A DNA stretch of 33,944 bases from Deltaproteobacteria bacterium (GTDB lineage Bacteria; Desulfobacterota; Deferrisomatia; Deferrisomatales; BM512): contig PKTT01000018.1 of assembly GCA_002869015.1 (NCBI GenBank), forward strand, positions 1 through 33,944, read 5' to 3'. Under the pieces are notes generated by a model. That model was given only the letters and a program-made list of their open reading frames with translations. It was not told the DNA's origin and ran no database searches. Positions within the stretch are counted from its first letter, which is position 1. The number at the start of each line of letters is the position of its first letter. Position numbers and translations under genes: made by a program. Shown piece by piece: positions 16,404-25,302 of this stretch.

Positions 16404-17496
16404 CTTTCTTTGTCTCCCTCGACTGGGATGGCTTTTTCTTTCGTCTTCGTCTACGTCTTGAGGACCCGGAGGGCGGCGCGTTCTCTCGTGGTTGTTTTTC
16501 GCCCGCCTCTGAAGGCTTATCTTCTTGTTCCTGCCTCAACTGCTCAACAGCGCCGCTATCGGGCTGACCGGCCCCCTGCTTTGGGCGCCTCTGCCGGGGC
16601 GGGCGCACTTTGGGGCGCTCCCGCTGCTGCGATTGATTCTCTTTACTGTTTGTCTGGGGGTCCGCCTCCGGCTTGGCAGGAGGAAGCTCACCTTTTCTGG
16701 CCTTGAACTCATCAAGGGGAACCTCAACTTCGCCGCCGTCGGTGAAGATGACAAAGCTCCTCTCAAGTGTATTCCGCCTTATTACCTTGCCCTCACCCAG
16801 ATGTGTGGAAATACGCTTGCCAACCTTCGGCATGCCCCGGCTGAGCTCTTCATACATCTTGTGCTCATAGGCCAGGCAGCACATCAATCTGCCGCAGATA
16901 CCTGAAATTTTTGCTGGGTTCAGGGCAATATTCTGGCTCTTGGCCATCCTGACCGAGATAGGGGCGAACTCGCTCAGCCATTTTGCGCAGCATAGCTCAC
17001 GCCCGCAGCAGCCGACGCCACCCACAATCTTGGCTTCGTCGCGAACACCTACCTGGCGCATTTCAATACGAGTGTGGAAACGCCGCGCCAATTCGCGCAC
17101 AAGCTCCCTGAAATCAACCCGCCCCTCTGAGGCGAAGTAGAACACTACCTTGGAGCGGTCGAAGAGCGACTCTACGCTGAGGAGCTTCATCGGCAGGTTG
17201 CGTTCACGGATGCACTTACCGCACTCCTCAAAGGCTTCCCTCTCAAAGACCCTATTCTTCTCTTCGGTTTGAAGGTCCTCCTCATTAGCTACTCGCAAGA
17301 CCTTCTTTAGCGGCTGCGCCGGAGGACCATCCAGTTCCTCAGGTGAGGAGACGATTTTGCCAAGGGCCGTTCCACGCTCAGTCTCAAGGACGACGCGGTC
17401 CCCCGGCCGGAGCTCAAGGTCCCCGGCGGCAAAGGTGTATACCTTGCTTGCGCGCTTAAAGCGTACGCCCACAGTCTTCAAACTAACTCTTCCCAC
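16396..17496 (-). CDS. ricT: RicT/YaaT-like PSP1-domain protein with long basic tail
   Basis: 366 residues. Residues 1-270 form the PSP1 domain of the RicT/YaaT family, which in Bacillus is part of the iron-sulphur Ric complex needed for RNase Y-dependent mRNA maturation. Conserved cysteines are seen at 163, 164, 169, 170, 201, 206 and 207. Residues 271-366 are a low-complexity tail rich in P, Q, E, K and R, ending with a run of arginines and lysines at about 347-355; this is absent from the roughly 275-residue Bacillus protein. The frame starts at GTG 17496; a TTG at 17481, which overlaps the holB stop as TTGA and has GGAAGAG upstream, is an alternative. It lies between holB and metG, as in many bacteria. 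Confidence 0.88.
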   Translation of the reverse strand: MGRVSLKTVGVRFKRASKVYTFAAGDLELRPGDRVVLETERGTALGKIVSSPEELDGPPAQPLKKVLRVANEEDLQTEEKNRVFEREAFEECGKCIRERNLPMKLLSVESLFDRSKVVFYFASEGRVDFRELVRELARRFHTRIEMRQVGVRDEAKIVGGVGCCGRELCCAKWLSEFAPISVRMAKSQNIALNPAKISGICGRLMCCLAYEHKMYEELSRGMPKVGKRISTHLGEGKVIRRNTLERSFVIFTDGGEVEVPLDEFKARKGELPPAKPEADPQTNSKENQSQQRERPKVRPPRQRRPKQGAGQPDSGAVEQLRQEQEDKPSEAGEKQPRENAPPSGSSRRRRRRKKKPSQSRETKKDG

Positions 17497-18407
17497 CCCC
17501 CGTCGTCCTCCAGTAAGAAGAGGGCGTCAAGGGCAAGTTGCAGGTTTACATTGCGCTCTATCAGAGCGCTAACGGTAAAGAGTCTCCCCATTGTGTCGAG
17601 CGCGTCGGGGTCATCCGCTTGCATTCTACGGAGGCTGCGCTCCAGGCAATCGAGCCTTAGCGGCAGCGACTCTTTATCTTTTGACCACCGCTCCGAAAGC
17701 TCAAGTCGCTCGGCGGGGCTCATAACCCTTAGATTTTTGGCAACGCTGTCAGCCTCATCCCGCGCTTTGATCAGGCTTTCCATGTCGTGTGCCATTGCCA
17801 TACCGGCCGACCCGCCGGAGAGGGACGCCAATACTTTAGCATCGTCCGCCTCTACACCTTTTAGCAAGAGAACTTCCTCCACCTCTCCATCAGTGAGAGG
17901 GTCAAAACGCAGCGGCTGACACCTTGACACCAAAGTAGGGAGCAGTTGGCTCCTATGGTGCGCCAGCAAGAAAAGGTGCGTCTCTGGAGGAGGTTCCTCC
18001 ACGGTTTTTAAAAGAGCATTGGCTCCTTCACGGCTCATTCTGAATGAATCGCGAATTATAGCAATCTTACGGCCCCTTTCAAAGGATTGAAAGGATAGGG
18101 TCTCCTGCAACTTACGAACATCCTCCACGGAGATCACCTTATCTCCGGGGGCGAGAAGGTGCATATCGGGGTGCCCCTCCCCTCTCATCTTTGCGCAGGA
18201 GTCGCAATGTTCGCATGGAGCGCCGCGCTTTAGGGCTCCGCTATCTTTGCAGAGGAGCAGCTGGGCGGCATAGCGTGCGACCCGCTCCTTTCCGCAACCG
18301 TCGGGGCCCCAAAAAAGATAAGCGTGCGCAGTACGACCCGACGCCATAGCCCTCAAGAGAACCCTGATCGGGCGCTCATGGCCTACAATTGAAAGAGTCT
18401 CGGTCAC
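17478..18407 (-). CDS. holB: DNA polymerase III delta-prime subunit
   Basis: 309 residues, a clamp-loader AAA+ protein that helps load the beta clamp. The zinc module is visible as C53, C65, C68 and C71 (CEHCDSC). The P-loop reads GPDGCGKE at 34-41, with glutamate instead of Ser/Thr after the lysine, so ATP binding is probably lost, as in the delta-prime of E. coli. The sensor/SRC region TLVSRCQPLRF is intact. The start is GTG at 18407, overlapping the tmk stop as GTGA. The pairing tmk-holB is widely conserved. Confidence 0.92.
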   Translation of the reverse strand: MTETLSIVGHERPIRVLLRAMASGRTAHAYLFWGPDGCGKERVARYAAQLLLCKDSGALKRGAPCEHCDSCAKMRGEGHPDMHLLAPGDKVISVEDVRKLQETLSFQSFERGRKIAIIRDSFRMSREGANALLKTVEEPPPETHLFLLAHHRSQLLPTLVSRCQPLRFDPLTDGEVEEVLLLKGVEADDAKVLASLSGGSAGMAMAHDMESLIKARDEADSVAKNLRVMSPAERLELSERWSKDKESLPLRLDCLERSLRRMQADDPDALDTMGRLFTVSALIERNVNLQLALDALFLLEDDGGWEELV

Positions 18408-19051
18408 GAGGCTTCACCGAAGAGATCTTTAAGCGCCTCCCATACCCTTACCTCAACCTCCTCCACCGTGCCATCGCCGTCGATTAGACGAAAGCGGTCA
18501 CGATTTTCTTTCATGAGTGCTCTGTAGCCCTCAGCTACCCGCTTATGAAAGGCTGCCTCCTCCTCTTCAAAGCGAGACTCTGCCTCGTCTAAAGCAGCCT
18601 CTCTGGCAAGCGAGCGGCGCACCCCCTCGCTGTGGTCAAGCTCAATGAGGAGGGTGCGTTTGGGCCAAAGCCCCCCCGTGGCTATTTTGTTTAGTTCATT
18701 AATTAGCGAACGGTCCAGACCCCGCCCGAAACCTTGGTATGCGACGGTCGCATCGGCGTAGCGGTCGCATAGTACAACATGACCTGCCGCTAGCGCAGGC
18801 TTTATAACTCCCTCAACGTGCTGGGCGCGGTCGGCGGCATAGAGAAAGAGCTCTGCCGTTGGCACAGGCGGGTCATTGGAGTTTGCCACCAGATGGCGGC
18901 GTATCTCGACCCCGAGCGGGGTGCCCCCCGGCTCACGGGTAAGGGTAACCTCCCTACCCAGCTTCTCCAGCCGCTTTTGAAGGAGTCCGAGCTGGGTTGT
19001 CTTGCCGGTGCCCTCCCCCCCCTCAAAGGTTATAAAGATAGGCGTCTTCAT
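18404..19051 (-). CDS. tmk: Thymidylate kinase
   Basis: 215 residues from ATG at 19051. Phosphorylates dTMP to dTDP. The P-loop FEGGEGTGKTTQ is at about 9-20; the DR(Y/H) motif appears as CDRYADATVAYQGFGRG. The lid region carries REAALDEAESRFE. The frame continues six codons further to a TTG at 19069, but that would overlap gpsA and has no better ribosome binding site, while the ATG has GAGG five bases upstream. It lies seven bases after gpsA and overlaps holB by four. Confidence 0.95.
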   Translation of the reverse strand: MKTPIFITFEGGEGTGKTTQLGLLQKRLEKLGREVTLTREPGGTPLGVEIRRHLVANSNDPPVPTAELFLYAADRAQHVEGVIKPALAAGHVVLCDRYADATVAYQGFGRGLDRSLINELNKIATGGLWPKRTLLIELDHSEGVRRSLAREAALDEAESRFEEEEAAFHKRVAEGYRALMKENRDRFRLIDGDGTVEEVEVRVWEALKDLFGEAS

Positions 19052-19058
19052 TACCCCC

Positions 19059-20072
19059 TCAACTCTCAAGATGCCAGAATTCTCGCCTTAGCGGCCGCCC
19101 CATGAGCTCCTCAACGCCCTCTTGGGGATTTTTCTCCTCGTGGAGGACCTCCCACATCTTTGAAGCTATTGGCATCTCAACGCCTATCTTCTTTGCGAGC
19201 GCGACCGTTGAGTCGCAGGTCTTGACCCCCTCCGCCACCGCAACCATCGATGAGAGGATATCCTTTAACTTTTCACCTTTGCCCAAGCGCATACCGACGG
19301 TCCGGTTGCGGCTCAAGTCCCCGGTGCAGGTCAAAACCAAATCGCCAATGCCGGATAGGCCCATAAAGGTAAGGGGGTTAGCGCCAAGCTCAACTCCTAT
19401 GCGACTGATCTCCGCTATTCCCCTGGTTATGAGCGCGGCCCTGCTGTTGTGGCCGAAGCCCAGGCCGTCTGCCACCCCTGCGGCAAGAGCTATTACATTT
19501 TTGAGCGCACCGCCTACCTCAACTCCGACCACATCGTCTAGGGTGTAAACACGGAAGAAGGGTGTATTAAAAACCTCTTGCAGCGTGTTGGCTACCTCCG
19601 GCACAGAGGCCGCTAGACTTACCGCTGTTGGCATCTCCAGGGCGGTCTCTTTGGCGAAGGAGGGGCCCGACAAAGCAGCCACGCGTCCCTTGTGGGCTTC
19701 GGAGAGAACCTCCTCAAGCACTTCATTCATCAGCATAAGGGTATTGTTCTCAATCCCCTTAGAGGCGGATACGATAAGGGCGTCATCCGGGACATAGGGG
19801 GCGGCTTCACTCATCACTCGCCGTACAACCTGCGAGGGGCTCACAGAGAGGACGACTTCCGCCCCCTCAAGGGTCTCGGGGAGGGAGCTTGAAGCAATAA
19901 TGCCACTGTGAATATTTATCTCAGGCAGATAAATAGTGTTCTGATGGTGCTCATTTACAGCTACCGCGACCTCCTCTTCATACGCCCAAAGCTTAACGTC
20001 GTTTCCGCCGGAAGCGAGCACATGCGCGAGCGCCGTGCCCCAAGCTCCAGCGCCGATAACGGAGACACGCAT
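19059..20072 (-). CDS. gpsA: Glycerol-3-phosphate dehydrogenase [NAD(P)+]
   Basis: 337 residues from ATG at 20072. Makes sn-glycerol-3-phosphate from dihydroxyacetone phosphate for phospholipid synthesis. The Rossmann motif GAGAWGTA is at 7-14, the catalytic lysine is in GGALKNVIALA, and the substrate loop GLSGIGDLVLTCTGDLSRN follows. The open frame goes back to a GTG at 20093, but the ATG has AGGAGG nine bases upstream and lies one base after the rsfS stop codon. The product could feed PlsY, encoded at the other end of this cluster. Confidence 0.95.
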   Translation of the reverse strand: MRVSVIGAGAWGTALAHVLASGGNDVKLWAYEEEVAVAVNEHHQNTIYLPEINIHSGIIASSSLPETLEGAEVVLSVSPSQVVRRVMSEAAPYVPDDALIVSASKGIENNTLMLMNEVLEEVLSEAHKGRVAALSGPSFAKETALEMPTAVSLAASVPEVANTLQEVFNTPFFRVYTLDDVVGVEVGGALKNVIALAAGVADGLGFGHNSRAALITRGIAEISRIGVELGANPLTFMGLSGIGDLVLTCTGDLSRNRTVGMRLGKGEKLKDILSSMVAVAEGVKTCDSTVALAKKIGVEMPIASKMWEVLHEEKNPQEGVEELMGRPLRREFWHLES

Positions 20073-20073
20073 C

Positions 20074-20469
20074 TTAGAGGACCTCCTCTCCACCGGTGCC
20101 GGCCTGAAGATATTCAGCGGGAATCTTTACCCTTGCCGCATCTGACCAGAGCCCTTCAAGGTCGAAGTTACCCCTTACCTCTTCATAGAAAATATGTACT
20201 ATCCATGGTCCGAAATCCAGAAGCGCCCAGCGTCCCTCTCTCAGCCCTTCAGCACCCAGAGCAACAATCCCCCTATCCTTCATCTCCTGACGGATGGACT
20301 CGGCGATGGTTTTGACGCGGCGATCTGAGGAGGCGCTGATGAGGAGAAAATAATCCGTGTAGCTGGTAAGCCCCGCAACATCCAAAAGGAGGATATCGTC
20401 CCCCCTTTTATCTACGGCAACCCTAGCGCATTCAAAGACATTCTCAAGAACTTCGGCGGTCTCAGTCAT
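20074..20469 (-). CDS. rsfS: Ribosomal silencing factor RsfS
   Basis: 131 residues, a DUF143/Iojap-family protein. It binds ribosomal protein L14 and blocks subunit joining when nutrients are scarce. The family signatures LDVAGLTSYTDYFLLIS and WALLDFGPWIVHIF are both clear. The start ATG has GGAGAG upstream and overlaps the end of nadD by eight bases. The nadD-rsfS pair is a widespread arrangement and supports both calls. Confidence 0.95.
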   Translation of the reverse strand: MTETAEVLENVFECARVAVDKRGDDILLLDVAGLTSYTDYFLLISASSDRRVKTIAESIRQEMKDRGIVALGAEGLREGRWALLDFGPWIVHIFYEEVRGNFDLEGLWSDAARVKIPAEYLQAGTGGEEVL

Positions 20470-21106
20470 TTAACTCTCCGGGACCGAAATGGCCCTCTTT
20501 TTCAAGTATTTCACGGACGGTCTCCGGCACCAGATACCTTATTGATCGCCCTTCGCGTATCGCCTCGCGTATGGCTGTTGAAGAGATATCAAGGGGGGTT
20601 ACGGAGACAAATCGCACTGCTTTGCCGGAGGAGTGGACATAACCCCATTCCTCAGCCAGAAACTCCCCCTCAAGCGCCCTGGGCAATAAGTGCGCTCTTA
20701 TGCCGGGGGGGCGGCTCATTACAGCTATGTTCACCAGCGAGAAGAGCTCCTTATACTTATACCAGCTGTCGATCTCCGAAAAAGCGTCCTCGCCAACGAC
20801 AAACCAGAACTCGTCGCCCGGGTGTTCTTTGATAAAACGCTTAATCGTGTCTATGGAATAGGAGGGGCCGCCCCGTTCGAGCTCCACGCGTGAGAGCTCA
20901 AAGCGCGGGTTTTCTGAGATTGCAGCCAAGACGCAGCGCTCCCTTACCGGGGGAGCCGCCAACTCATGGCCCTCCTTGTGGGGGGGGATGTTAGCGGGTA
21001 TAAAAACCATCCTTTCAAGGTCAAGCGCCTCAGAAATCTCCTCGGCGGCCCTGAGGTGACCCAGGTGGATGGGATTGAAGGTCCCGCCAAATAGTCCGGC
21101 CCTCAA
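20462..21106 (-). CDS. nadD: Nicotinate-nucleotide adenylyltransferase
   Basis: 214 residues. Transfers AMP to nicotinate mononucleotide in NAD synthesis. The nucleotidyltransferase motif GGTFNPIHLGH is at 7-17, and ISSTAIR near the C terminus is the second ATP-binding motif. The start is TTG at 21106, seven bases after the proA stop; no ATG or GTG in frame gives the complete N-terminal strand, and the ribosome binding site is weak. Coupling with proA translation is likely. Confidence 0.93.
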   Translation of the reverse strand: MRAGLFGGTFNPIHLGHLRAAEEISEALDLERMVFIPANIPPHKEGHELAAPPVRERCVLAAISENPRFELSRVELERGGPSYSIDTIKRFIKEHPGDEFWFVVGEDAFSEIDSWYKYKELFSLVNIAVMSRPPGIRAHLLPRALEGEFLAEEWGYVHSSGKAVRFVSVTPLDISSTAIREAIREGRSIRYLVPETVREILEKEGHFGPGELND

Positions 21107-21113
21107 AGAGACA

Positions 21114-22370
21114 TCACTCCCTTATCTGTCCATTGCCGTAAACGATGAATTTGGTGGTTGTAAGGTCCTCCGCGCCCATCGGGCCGAAGGAGTGAATTTT
21201 GGTGGTGGAGATTCCTATCTCGGCGCCGAGGCCAAACTGCTGGCCGTCGCTAAAGCGCGTTGACGCGTTGACCATAACGGTTGAGGAGCCAACCTCCTCA
21301 AGAAAGCGCTGGGCGTTCTCGTAGCTCTCGGTCACGATAGATTCCGTATGCAGGCTCGACCAGCGGTCGATATGGTCTATGGCCTCGTCTAGGGAGTCAA
21401 CAACACGCACCGATAAAATAAGATCCACATATTCGGTGTCCCAGTCCTCCTCGGTAGCGGGAACCACATCCGGCACAATAGCGGCAGTGCGTCGGCAGCC
21501 CCTTACCTCTACACCCTCAGCCTTCAGCTTGCCTATGATATCCGGCAGGAAGGTGGTAGCGAGGTCGGCGTGGACAAGGAGGGTCTCCATTGAGTTGCAG
21601 ACACCGGGTCTTTGCACTTTGGCGTTTATCGCAATGCGTTCAGCCATGTCCAGGTCCGCCGAGGCGTCTATGAAGACGTGGCAGACACCCTTATAATGCT
21701 TTACAACCGGTATGCGCGAGTTCTCCGAGACGAAGCGGATAAGCCCCTCACCCCCACGGGGTATGATTAGGTCGATATACTCTTCGAGCTTTAGCATCTC
21801 CACGACGGCGTCGCGATCCGTCACCCCAACGACCTGTATGGCCCCCTCAGGAACCCCGGCTTCGGCTGCGGCTCCCGTAAGCACCTCCGCGATAGCCCGA
21901 TTGGAGTTGATAGCCTCTTTGCCCCCCCTCAAAATCGTCGCGTTACCAGCCTTCAGGCAGAGGGCGGCGGCATCCGCGGTCACATTTGGGCGAGACTCGT
22001 AGATTATCCCTATTACCCCCAAGGGGATGCGCTTTTTGCCGATGAGGAGCCCGTTGGGACGTTTCCACATCTTGGTTACCTCCCCCACCGGGTCATCCTG
22101 GGCGGCGACCTCTCGGATACCATCAGCCATTTGAGCAACCACGGCATCGGATAGGGTGAGGCGATCAATCATTGCCGCCGTAAGACCATTCTCCTTTGCA
22201 GCAGCAAGATCAATTGCGTTGGCCGCCTGGAGTTTATCTTTGGCAGCCTCTATGGCGTCGGCCATTTTAAGGAGTGCCCCAACCTTTATATTTGAATCAA
22301 GGCGCGCCAGCTTACGCCCCGCGAGGCGAGCTTTTGCGCCCATCTCGACCAGTTCTTTTTTAAGTGACAT
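21114..22370 (-). CDS. proA: Gamma-glutamyl phosphate reductase
   Basis: 418 residues, an aldehyde dehydrogenase-fold enzyme that reduces glutamyl-5-phosphate with NADPH in proline synthesis. The catalytic cysteine is in [13 protein letters not shown] (about C258 in this numbering). The N-terminal AxLxxxKKNxAL-like region and the [18 protein letters not shown] block are typical. The start ATG overlaps the proB stop as TGATG, with AGGAG six bases upstream; a TTG one codon earlier is less likely. Confidence 0.95.
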   Translation of the reverse strand: MSLKKELVEMGAKARLAGRKLARLDSNIKVGALLKMADAIEAAKDKLQAANAIDLAAAKENGLTAAMIDRLTLSDAVVAQMADGIREVAAQDDPVGEVTKMWKRPNGLLIGKKRIPLGVIGIIYESRPNVTADAAALCLKAGNATILRGGKEAINSNRAIAEVLTGAAAEAGVPEGAIQVVGVTDRDAVVEMLKLEEYIDLIIPRGGEGLIRFVSENSRIPVVKHYKGVCHVFIDASADLDMAERIAINAKVQRPGVCNSMETLLVHADLATTFLPDIIGKLKAEGVEVRGCRRTAAIVPDVVPATEEDWDTEYVDLILSVRVVDSLDEAIDHIDRWSSLHTESIVTESYENAQRFLEEVGSSTVMVNASTRFSDGQQFGLGAEIGISTTKIHSFGPMGAEDLTTTKFIVYGNGQIRE

Positions 22371-23527
22371 CAACCTCTCCTTGGAGTCGATACCTGCTCG
22401 ATTGCGCTACCCAATACCATGTCGTCTCTATGGACGACCTCGTCATAGTATTTATATCCGAGTCTATCAACGATCTCCCACGATGCCAACCCGGCGATTG
22501 CTTCAACCTCCTTGGCCGAGTAGTGCGTCAGTCCCTTCGCCACTCGCTTTAAATCACGGTCTACAATCCACACGGCGTCGCCACGGTCAAAATCGCCACG
22601 GCAGGAGACTATGCCTTTGGGCAGAAGAGAGGTTCCCCGTGATGCGATAGCACGTGCCGCTCCCTCGTCAACCACTATCTGCCCGCTTGACTTAACAGTG
22701 TAGGCTATCCAGTGCTTGCGCCTAGCCAGGCGATCTCCCTCTGCCTTGAAGGCCGTGCCAATCTTCTTGCCGGCAAATATATCAACAAGCGCATGGGGGC
22801 GCCGGCCCGACGCGATCACGGCCTTAGCGCCCGCGTGGACTGCGCGGCGCACGGCGGTGAGCTTAGATGCCATCCCACCCGTGCCGACGAGGGTCTTTGA
22901 CTCGCCGATGAACTCATCCGGGTTTTCTTCTGATAGCTCAACCGACTCTATGAGAGTCGCATCCGGGTTTGTTTTGGGGTCTTTGTCATACAGCCCCTCC
23001 ACATCCGAGAGGATTATCAGGCAATCCGCCTCGATAAGGTTGGAAACCAGCGCTGAGAGGTTGTCATTGTCCCCGAAGCGGAGCTCTTCAACCACGACGG
23101 TGTCGTTTTCATTGATTACCGGTACTACGTCACGCTTAAAAAGCTCATTCATCGTGTTCTTAGCGTTCTGGTAGCGCCTTCTATTGTGGAAATCCTCCCT
23201 CGTGAGGAGTATCTGGGCCACAATCATGCCGTGGGCGTTGAAGTGCTCGCGGTAGGTCCACATGAGATTTAGCTGCCCCACCGAAGCTAGCGCCTGCTTC
23301 TCCGGTATGGTAGCCGGGGGTTCGCTGAAGCCGAGACGCCCCATACCCGCGGCAACGGCTCCCGAGGAAACAATCGCGACCTCGACCCCCTCTTTGGTCA
23401 ACGCCTTGATATCCTCGGCAAGCCACGAGAAGAGCTCGCCGGAGAGGGCCCTCTTCTCATCGGTTAGCACCTGGCTTCCGAGCTTAACTACAACCCTCTT
23501 TACATCTTTAAAAGCACCGCTAATCAT
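22370..23527 (-). CDS. proB: Glutamate 5-kinase
   Basis: 385 residues. Phosphorylates glutamate, the first and feedback-regulated step in proline synthesis. The amino-acid kinase domain (about 8-260) has [27 protein letters not shown] and [15 protein letters not shown] domain follows at about 280-360. The start ATG overlaps the 3' end of obg by eight bases. proB next to obg is common in many bacteria and the order obg-proB-proA-nadD-rsfS is a well-known cluster. Confidence 0.96.
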   Translation of the reverse strand: MISGAFKDVKRVVVKLGSQVLTDEKRALSGELFSWLAEDIKALTKEGVEVAIVSSGAVAAGMGRLGFSEPPATIPEKQALASVGQLNLMWTYREHFNAHGMIVAQILLTREDFHNRRRYQNAKNTMNELFKRDVVPVINENDTVVVEELRFGDNDNLSALVSNLIEADCLIILSDVEGLYDKDPKTNPDATLIESVELSEENPDEFIGESKTLVGTGGMASKLTAVRRAVHAGAKAVIASGRRPHALVDIFAGKKIGTAFKAEGDRLARRKHWIAYTVKSSGQIVVDEGAARAIASRGTSLLPKGIVSCRGDFDRGDAVWIVDRDLKRVAKGLTHYSAKEVEAIAGLASWEIVDRLGYKYYDEVVHRDDMVLGSAIEQVSTPRRG

Positions 23528-24545
23528 CTTCGACGCGCTCCTTATTCATGCTCAAGAGCTTCTCCCCAAGGGCGCGGACCACCGGCTGAAGTCCATCCCC
23601 GGCAACGGCAGAGATCATCCAAACCCGCTTGACCCCCGCCTCTTCGGCGAAACGTTTGGAAAGCTCCTCCGCCCCTTCACGCGCCTCGGTTATGTCCATC
23701 TTGGTCAAGACGACAAATTCCGGCTTGGCGGCCAGCTCGGCGCTGAACTTATCAAGCTCGCGCCTTAGAGCTATATATTTCTCCACCGGGTCCTCGCCAT
23801 CCACAGGGTCGACGAGGTGGAGCAGCAGCCTTGTACGCTCCACATGCTTTAAGAATTGGATACCTAGCCCAACCCCCTCGCTCGCCCCTTCGATGATGCC
23901 GGGGATATCGGCAACTACGAAGGCCCTCTCTTCACCCCAGCTCACAACGCCAAGGTTTGGCACCAGGGTGGTGAATGGGTAATCGGCTATCTTGGGGCGG
24001 GCCGCGCTTATTCGTGAGATGAGGGTCGACTTTCCCGCGTTTGGAAAGCCCAACAGCCCGACGTCGGCCATCAGCTTCAGCTCAAGCCTTACCTTGGTTT
24101 TGACTCCGGGAAGCCCCTGCTGGGCGTAGGTAGGCGCCCTATTTGTGGAGGTGGCGAAGCGCGCGTTGCCCTTCCCCCCCTTGCCACCCTCAAGCAGCAC
24201 TACGGGAACCCCCGGCTCGGTGAGGTCGGCGAGTAGCTCTTCGCTCTCCGTGTCAATTACCATAGTGCCTACCGGCAGCCGTATGAGCAGATCCTCACCA
24301 TTTTTGCCGTGCTTATTTGAGGATTGGCCTGGCTCACCATGTTTTGCCTTGAGACGCTTCTTCTGCCTGAAATCCAGGAGGCTCGTCATCGAGGTGTCCG
24401 CGACAAGCACAACGTCTCCGCCTTTGCCGCCGTCGCCGCCGTCAGGGCCGCCCTTGGGTACGTACTTCTCTCTTCGGAAGGAGGATGACCCCCTACCTCC
24501 GTTACCTGACGCTACCTCTATCTCTACTTCATCTACAAATCTCAC
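23520..24545 (-). CDS. obg: Obg-family GTPase (ObgE/CgtA)
   Basis: 341 residues. Binds the 50S subunit and takes part in ribosome assembly and stress signalling. The glycine-rich Obg fold fills about 1-158, including PKGGPDGGDGGKGGDV. The G domain has G1 GFPNAGKST at 166-174, G2 in DYPFTTL and G3 DIPGI at 213-217. The G4 motif reads TKMD at 281-284 instead of NKxD, a variation in the guanine-binding residue. There is no long C-terminal extension. The start is GTG at 24545 with GAGG six bases upstream. It comes right after the rpmA terminator, in the conserved order rplU-rpmA-obg. Confidence 0.95.
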   Translation of the reverse strand: MRFVDEVEIEVASGNGGRGSSSFRREKYVPKGGPDGGDGGKGGDVVLVADTSMTSLLDFRQKKRLKAKHGEPGQSSNKHGKNGEDLLIRLPVGTMVIDTESEELLADLTEPGVPVVLLEGGKGGKGNARFATSTNRAPTYAQQGLPGVKTKVRLELKLMADVGLLGFPNAGKSTLISRISAARPKIADYPFTTLVPNLGVVSWGEERAFVVADIPGIIEGASEGVGLGIQFLKHVERTRLLLHLVDPVDGEDPVEKYIALRRELDKFSAELAAKPEFVVLTKMDITEAREGAEELSKRFAEEAGVKRVWMISAVAGDGLQPVVRALGEKLLSMNKERVEDD

Positions 24546-24577
24546 GTTCAGCCTCGCTAGCTCCTGCGGTTAAACGC

Positions 24578-24611
24578 AAAAAGGCCCGGCGGGGCATTAC
24601 CCGTCCGGGCC
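24578..24611 (-). terminator. Rho-independent terminator after rpmA
   Basis: On the minus strand GGCCCGG and CCGGGCC form a 7-bp stem. An additional CGGG/CCCG pairing inside it gives a nearly continuous hairpin, and TTTTT follows. It lies between rpmA and obg, so most ribosomal-protein transcripts should stop here while some may read through into the obg run. Confidence 0.82.
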
Positions 24612-24643
24612 GAAATCTACATCTCAAGGCCGGGAAGGACGCC

Positions 24644-24916
24644 CTAGGCGGCACCCTCCTCGGTAGGGACTACATTGACGTGTGTGCGGCGTTCGCGGCC
24701 TTTGGCCTCAAACTCCACAACGCCGTCGATAAGCGCGAAGAGGGTATAGTCTTTACCCATTCCGACATTCTTGCCGGGCTTGTATTTGGTGCCGAGCTGG
24801 CGAACGAGGATATTTCCCGCTACGACGGCCTGACCGCCAAAGCGCTTTACGCCACGCCTCTGACCCGCTGAGTCGCGACCGTTCCTTGAACTACCACCCG
24901 CTTTTTTATGAGCCAT
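24644..24916 (-). CDS. rpmA: 50S ribosomal protein L27
   Basis: 90 residues. The N terminus [16 protein letters not shown] is the mature form that reaches the peptidyl transferase centre; it lacks the cleavable extension found in Firmicutes. The conserved [14 protein letters not shown] and HPGxNVG-like region (here [18 protein letters not shown]) are present. The gene lies 17 bases after rplU and ends before a clear terminator. Confidence 0.97.
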   Translation of the reverse strand: MAHKKAGGSSRNGRDSAGQRRGVKRFGGQAVVAGNILVRQLGTKYKPGKNVGMGKDYTLFALIDGVVEFEAKGRERRTHVNVVPTEEGAA

Positions 24917-24933
24917 TTTACCTTACCTCGTCA

Positions 24934-25245
24934 CTATGCTTCTATGGAGTCGACTTTAATGCCGGTGTAAGCCTGGCGGTGACCCTGTTTTTTACGGAAA
25001 CCTTTACGGCGCTTCATCTTGAAGACGATGATCTTTTTGCCGCGACCCTGCTCGACGATAGTGCCGGAAATTTTGGCGCCATCAACTGCGGGCGCTCCGA
25101 CCTTGAGGTCGCCGCCGTCGGATACGAGGAGGACGTCATCTAGGACGATCTTCTCACCGACTTCACCCGCGAGCTTCTCGACCTTGAAGAAGTCGCCTTC
25201 GGAAACAACGTACTGTTTTCCGCCGGTTCGCACTACTGCGTACAT
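24934..25245 (-). CDS. rplU: 50S ribosomal protein L21
   Basis: 103 residues from ATG at 25245, starting MYAVVRTGGKQYVVSEGD, the standard L21 N terminus. The C-terminal KMKRRKGFRKKQGHRQAYT binds 23S rRNA. The frame is open for 37 more codons upstream, but those would cover the promoter and leader hairpin. The chosen ATG has GGAGG eight bases upstream. The gene has its own strong promoter and a leader hairpin that could regulate it. Confidence 0.97.
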   Translation of the reverse strand: MYAVVRTGGKQYVVSEGDFFKVEKLAGEVGEKIVLDDVLLVSDGGDLKVGAPAVDGAKISGTIVEQGRGKKIIVFKMKRRKGFRKKQGHRQAYTGIKVDSIEA

Positions 25246-25258
25246 ACTATTTTCCTCC

Positions 25259-25280
25259 AAAAACCCCGCTACGGCGGGGG
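25259..25280 (-). terminator. Terminator-like hairpin (attenuator candidate) in the rplU leader
   Basis: Minus strand CCCCGC, loop CGTA, GCGGGG, then TTTTT. The T run ends exactly where the rplU Shine-Dalgarno GGAGG (25258-25254) begins. The hairpin lies about 17 bases after the predicted transcription start and downstream of the promoter, so it could stop both new rplU transcripts and read-through from mobA. Feedback by L21, as for known L21 leaders, is possible but not shown here. Confidence 0.65.
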
Positions 25281-25302
25281 TGGCTGTCAGACAAGAGCAG
25301 GG

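Noticed and set aside
15897-16706. Plus-strand open frame of 269 codons opposite metG and ricT
   Set aside because: It is a shadow of two clear minus-strand genes; no recognisable domain and no ribosome binding site.
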